Source: Lolium rigidum
Taxonomy: Eukaryota > Streptophyta > Magnoliopsida > Poales > Poaceae
Direction of reading: 5' to 3'
Length of the DNA stretch: 64,000 nucleotides
NCBI RefSeq assembly: GCF_022539505.1
Contig: NC_061511.1
Span: forward strand, 38,305,144 to 38,369,143
Shown: in pieces, positions 59,495-64,000 of the stretch
How the letters are laid out: each line of letters begins with the position of its first letter
Numbering within the stretch: position 1 is the stretch's first letter
Program-made: the position numbers and the translations under genes
Notes under the pieces: generated by a model
Told to the model about the DNA's origin: nothing
Databases searched by the model: none
What the model saw: the letters and a program-made list of their open reading frames with translations, nothing else

Positions 59495-61240
59495 GACTTC
59501 GCTTGTCCCCAAGCAAAACTGAACTCGGTAAACAGGACCACATGTTTATGGAGTGAAGAGTCGATAAATAAAATACGGACAAGAAGCATCATATTAATTC
59601 ACACAAGACATTCTAGTGAACAACTTCCTCATATAATTCAACTTGAAACAAGTAGAAGGTAATCACAAATAAAGGTGCATAAGAAATCATAATTGGTGAT
59701 GGCAAACTTCATTCTTGGTCAGAGAACAATTAACAGATTATATTAAAGCTTATATGGCACAACTTGCATACTCAATCATAATAGTCTCCTCATAATCATT
59801 GATAAGTTTCAAAGCTATATTCATTCAGATAAAACTTGTACTAAACAAGGCATGATGAAGTAGATCACAATATAAATGGTTTGATCACAACAACTCAAAT
59901 GCTTGCTTGAGATGGAGGGAAATAGGTTTACTGACTCAACATAAAGTAAAAGATAGGCCCTTCGCAGAGGGAAGCAGGGATTAAATCATGTGCTAGAGCT
60001 TTTTCAGTTTTGAAATCATATAAAGAGCATAAAAGTAACATTTTGAGAGGTGTTTGTTGTTGTCAATGAATGGTAGCGGGTTCTCTAACCCCCTTGCCAG
60101 ACAAACTCTCGAAGAGCGGCTCCCATAAAGTTTTATTCTTGGTTGACACTCCTTCCAACCTTTGCTTTCACAAACCACGGCTAACCGAATCCTCGGGTAC
60201 CTTCCAATCATTCTCATACCATGAAGGAGTGTCTTTTTATTTTAGTTTTATTTAGATGACACTCCTCCCCTCCTTTGCTTTCTCAATCCATGGCTAACCG
60301 AATCCTCAGGTGCCGTCCAACAATCACATACCATGGAGGAGTGTCTATTTGTAAAATTATGAAAGTTAATTAATCGGGGCTGGGAACCCCATTGCCAGCT
60401 CTTTTTGCAAAATTATTGGATAAGCGGATGAAGCCACTAGTCCATTGGTGAAAGTTGCCCAACAAGATTGAAAGATAAAACACCACATACTTCCTCATGA
60501 GCTATAAAACATTGACACAAAAAGGAGATAGTAAATTTTGAATTGTTTAAAGGTAGCACACGAAGTATTTACTTGGAATGGCAGGAAATACCATGTAGTA
60601 GGTAGTTATGGTGGACACAAATGGCATAGGCTTGGGTTAAGGTTTGGATGCACGAGAAGCATTCCCTCTCAGTACAGGTTTTTGGCTAGCAAGGTTAATT
60701 AGCAAGCATAAGAGTTGAGGGAAACAAACAAATATACATGTGATAGAAACAATCATGCATCTTCCTTGTAAGCACAAACAATTTTAACTTCAGAATAATA
60801 AGCTAAGAGCTAACAAGAAAGAAAGACAATGAAACAACTACATGTATTTCTCTTTTCTACTTAAACCTCAAAGTGTTGTTGCTATTGACCAATGCTAAGT
60901 TTGCCAAAACCAAATAGATTTATTCAATGCTCCCAAAGTGATACCAATACTAACCACAAGATCAATCATATAATAGAAATTGCAAACTAAAATAAGATGT
61001 GCAATATGTAAATGATAAGACTTCTCATTAATATTCCATAACGATAACTCACACCAAGAGATACATAGAAACCCAACTAAGGAGAGATACTTCCACACTG
61101 CATCCCATCTTATATGATAACTTCCCTACTCATGATATGACACTACTTGATAGTAAAATGTAAAAGATAGTGATGATGTGATACCGCGGCACTCCCCCAA
61201 GCTTGGAACAAACCAAGGGGATGCCAATACCGATGATGAA
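59495..61240 (-). other. Noncoding 3' leader with internal duplication
   Basis: No gene. Segment 59880-60240 is homologous to 34660-35000 of element 3. A ~113-bp tandem duplication (from 60145 and from 60258) is marked by GGCTAACCGAATCCTC and CATACCATG.AGGAGTGTCT in each copy; element 3 has one copy. Confidence 0.75.
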
Positions 61241-61594
61241 TTACTCCTTCGGCGGTGGTGATGATGATGGGACAACCTTGATGGGAGTAAGGAACCACTC
61301 TAGCATTCTTCGAAGTCGGTAATTCTCCTCCTGAAGTATCTCCACTTCCCTTCTCAGAGCACGGTATTGATCACAAAACTCATCGGTAACCCGTAGAGCT
61401 TCTTCCAACACAGGGAAAGAGTCGAGGCTAGGAGCAGGTGGTAAGGGTCCCTGCAAGTTATGAGAGAAAGAACATCGAGTGTCAACAGATCCCACCAAGA
61501 TTTGCTTGCTTCCAACAGCTTGTTGTTCTTGTTTTGACGATATCTTCTTCACTTCTTCCTCCGAGAGCCCCTTGCCCTTGTTGTTGGAGGCCAT
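61241..61594 (-). CDS. Small coiled-coil ORF after integrase
   Basis: Intact 117-aa ORF starting MASNNKGKGLSEEEVKK. A polar N-terminus is followed by residues ~70-105 (RALRREVEILQEENYRLRRM) that are a clear leucine-rich coiled coil. The tail is rich in Pro and Ser. No membrane segment or signal peptide is present. It sits between integrase and the 3' LTR, the place where Athila elements carry an additional ORF. Function unknown. I believe similar ORFs recur in wheat Athila-type elements, but this is from memory. Confidence 0.6.
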   Translation of the reverse strand: MASNNKGKGLSEEEVKKISSKQEQQAVGSKQILVGSVDTRCSFSHNLQGPLPPAPSLDSFPVLEEALRVTDEFCDQYRALRREVEILQEENYRLRRMLEWFLTPIKVVPSSSPPPKE

Positions 61595-61933
61595 GGTGCT
61601 TTTAGATCAAAGACAGATCCTGGCAGAAAACAGCTCGAAATAAAACACGTCGAGAAAACGATATACGGACCTCCAGGGGTCCGGGAGATTATATAGCATG
61701 AATTTTTACGACAAAAGGAAAGTACCAGGTCGAACCAGAGTCGGAGAGGGGCAACAAGGGACCCACCTCATAGGGCGGCGTGGCCAGGCTGGGGCCCGCG
61801 CCGGCCTATGAGGGCACGCCCTCGTGCGTCTCCTCCACTCCGTTTCGATCTCGTAATTTTTCATATTTTCCAAAAACAGCAAAAACATTGTTCGGAAAGT
61901 AAAACGCGAACTTTTTATTACCACGATCGTTAC

Positions 61934-63400
61934 CTATTCAAAGTCGAACTCTGCCGGACTGTCAATTTGTCCTTTGATGAAAGCTTCCGGAGTTTCCACT
62001 CGAATAACATCAACATCTTCATTATAAGAATTACCTGAGATATAATGCTTGAGTCTTTGTCCATTCACCACTTGTGTGGCATCGCCTTGGAGAGAACTAA
62101 TTTTAATCGCTCCTGAACGATATACCTCCTCAACGACATATGGTTCTTACCATTTTGAGAGTAATTTCCCTGCAAAGAATCTGAGACGAGACCGATACAA
62201 TAGGACTTTATCCCCAATATTAAATTCTCTTTTGATAATTCTTCTATCGTGCCATTTTTTAACTTTCTCTTTAAAGAGTTTAGCATTTTCATAAGCTTCA
62301 CTTCTCCATTCATCTAGAGAACTCAGTTGTAGCAATCTCTTCTTACCGGCTAGTTTAGGATCTTTATTTAGTTCTCTTACAGCCCAATAAGCTTTGTGCT
62401 CTAGTTCTAAAGGTAAATGACAAGCTTTTCCATAAACCATTTTATAAGGTGACATACCCATGAGATTTTTATAAGCAGTTCTATAAGCCCATAGTGCTTC
62501 CTTCAATTTACTAGCCCAATTCTTTCTAGATTTATTAACAGTCTTTTGCAAGATAGATTTAATCTCTCTATTTGATAGTTCTACTTTCCCACTAGTTTGA
62601 GGATGATAAGCGTAAGCAATTCTATGATTAATACCATATTTAGCAAGAGTTTTTCTAAAACCACCATGAATAAAATGAGAACCTTCATCAGTCATAATAT
62701 ATCTAGGAACTCCAAATCTGGGAAAAATAATATCTAAAAGCATTCTTAAAGAGGTCTCACCATCAGCACTTTTTGTGGGTATGGCTTCCACCCATTTAGT
62801 AACATAATCAACAGCGACAAGTATATGAGTGTTACCTTCCGAAGAGGGAAAAGGTCCCATGAAGTCAAATCCCCAACAATCGAATGGTTCAATAACAAGA
62901 GTATAATTCATAGGCATTTCATTGCGTCTGGAGATATTTCCAACCCTTTGGCATTCATCACAAGATAAAATAAACTTCCTTGCATCTTTGAAGAGAGTTG
63001 GCTAATAAAAACCTGATTGTAGAACCTTTTGCGCGGTTCTATCTCCGGCGTGATGTCCTCCATAAGCACTACCATAACACTTACTCAATATCTCTTGTTG
63101 TTCATATTCGGGAACACATCTTCGCAGAATACCATCCACTCCTTCTTTATATAAGTGTGGGTCATCCCATAAATAATGCCTCAAGTCATAAAAGAATTTC
63201 CTCCTTTGCTGAGTTGAAAAGGTTGGAGGCAAGTACTTGGAAACAATAAAGTTAGCATAATCAGCATACCAAGGGCTATCTCGCGAGCTCACCTTTATTA
63301 CAGCCAATTGTTCATTTGGAAAACTATCATTAACAGGAACAGGATCATAAGCAATATTTTCCAAAATAGACAAATTATCGAACAACAGGATTATCAAGCA
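61934..63400 (-). pseudogene. Athila-type integrase
   Basis: The zinc-binding part reads YGGHHAGDRTAQKVLQ then ILSCDECQRVG. The catalytic core has CWGFDFMGPF, IMTDEGSHFIHGGF and TSGKVELSNREIK, supplying D, D and E. The C-terminal domain includes FNIGDKVLLYRSRLR. A TAG at 63002-63004 replaces an expected Trp codon inside the zinc domain, and a TAA at 62145-62147 truncates the C-terminal region, which otherwise reads on to 61934. Apart from these stops the core is well preserved. Confidence 0.88.
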
Positions 63401-63617
63401 CCTTTCCTATCTACAATATGCAAATCAAATTCTTGCAACGAAGCACCCATCTAATAAGCCTTGGCTTAGCATCTTTCTTTTGCATTAGGTATCTAATTGC
63501 AGCATGATCAGTATGAATTATAACTTTTGAATCAACAATATAAGATCTAAACTTGTCACAAGCAAAGACTACAGCTAACAATTCTTTTTCAGTTGTAGCA
63601 TAGTTTCTTTGAGCAGC
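63401..63617 (-). pseudogene. Athila-type RNase H (partial)
   Basis: [20 protein letters not shown] supplies the catalytic Glu and [15 protein letters not shown] an Asp. The frame shifts near 63435, after LIRWVL, and again near 63395. The upstream part is separated by the LTR element inserted at 63618. Confidence 0.85.
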
Positions 63618-64000
63618 TGATACGTCTCCGACGTATCGATAATTTCTTATGTTCCATGCCACATTATTGATGATATCTACATGTTTTATGCATACTTTAT
63701 GTCATTATTATGCGTTTTCCGGCACTAACCTATTAACAAGATGCCGAAGAGCCGCTTGTCGTTTTCTACCGTTTTTGGTTTCAGAAATTCTAGTAAGGAA
63801 ATATTCTCGGAATTGGACGAAATCAACGCCCGTGGGCCTATTTTCACACGAAGCTTCCGGAAGACCGAAGAGTCAACGAAGTGGGGCCACGAGGTGGCCG
63901 GAAGGCAGGGCGGCGCGGCCCAAGCCCCGGCCGCGCCACCCTCGTCTCCTCGGGCCCCTCGTGTGGCCCCCCGACCTGCCCTTCCGCCTACAAATAGCCT
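63618..64000 (+). repeat. Left LTR (partial) of a further Athila-type element
   Basis: Begins TGATACGTCTCCGACGTATC and follows the LTR sequence of elements 1 and 3 closely to the window end. Five bases before it are GCAGC (63613-63617), the expected target duplication. The rest of the element lies outside the window. Confidence 0.9.

Larger units (their letters stand above)
57649..63617 (-). mobile_element. Athila-type Gypsy element with pol (3' portion)
   Basis: The 3' LTR (57649-59478), polypurine tract, 3' leader, a small ORF, integrase and RNase H are present. The remainder lies beyond the LTR element that interrupts RNase H at 63618. LTR edge TGATACGTCCATTTTGC and coding style suggest Sabrina/WHAM-like Athila elements (family guess from memory). 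Coding regions have stops and frameshifts. Confidence 0.88.

Noticed and set aside
61241..61594. Envelope protein at the 3' end of the Athila-type element
   Set aside because: The ORF is at the right place but has no signal peptide or membrane segment, so an envelope function is unsupported.

Overview
This is nuclear DNA of a large-genome grass, very probably a Triticeae species (wheat, barley, rye or Aegilops type). The reasons are nested LTR retrotransposons whose LTR ends and layout resemble the Triticeae families Fatima and Sabrina/WHAM (names from memory, not searched), CACTA and LINE elements with correct target-site duplications (TSDs), a ~119-bp tandem satellite, and one spliced plant receptor kinase gene. 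No bacterial or organellar signal was seen.

Layout. (1) 1-16545: satellite array with ~119-bp monomers and larger repeats of 2.0-2.6 kb. It is split by an intact non-autonomous Athila-type LTR element (2544-9271, TSD GACGC). (2) 16548-21176: a genic island holding one L-type lectin receptor-like kinase gene on the minus strand (four exons, 16850-20741). (3) 21177-50720: a LINE (minus strand) broken by two insertions. A CACTA element sits at 48220-50584 (TSD AAT). A ~4.95-kb long-LTR (LARD-like) solo LTR sits at 23572-47752 (TSD CACCT). Inside that lies a Fatima-like Gypsy element of the Tat type (25101-44324, TSD ACTAG, minus strand), and inside that a second non-autonomous Athila-type element (32737-39007, TSD GCCAT, minus strand). 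(4) 50721-53308: mostly featureless, with a 614-bp retroposed segment (13-bp TSD). (5) 53309-57648: two decayed Copia fragments. (6) 57649-63617: the 3' part of an Athila-type Gypsy element with integrase and RNase H remains, a 5'-truncated LINE in its LTR (15-bp TSD), and at 63618 a further Athila-type LTR running out of the window.

The most notable content is a spliced gene cassette inside the Fatima-like element on the strand opposite to gag-pol (26911-30765), with its own TATA box, six phase-consistent exons and an apparent alternative 3' exon pair. Next is the modular structure of the two non-autonomous Athila-type elements. They share LTRs, a tRNA-Asp-type primer site, polypurine tract and 3' leader, but carry unrelated ORFs. 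Part of the 3' leader is also shared with the integrase-bearing element at 57649-63617, a plausible source of enzymes.

Most retrotransposon coding regions are broken by frameshifts and by stop codons. The stops fit C-to-T decay of methylated sites. The receptor kinase is the only host gene with an intact predicted reading frame.
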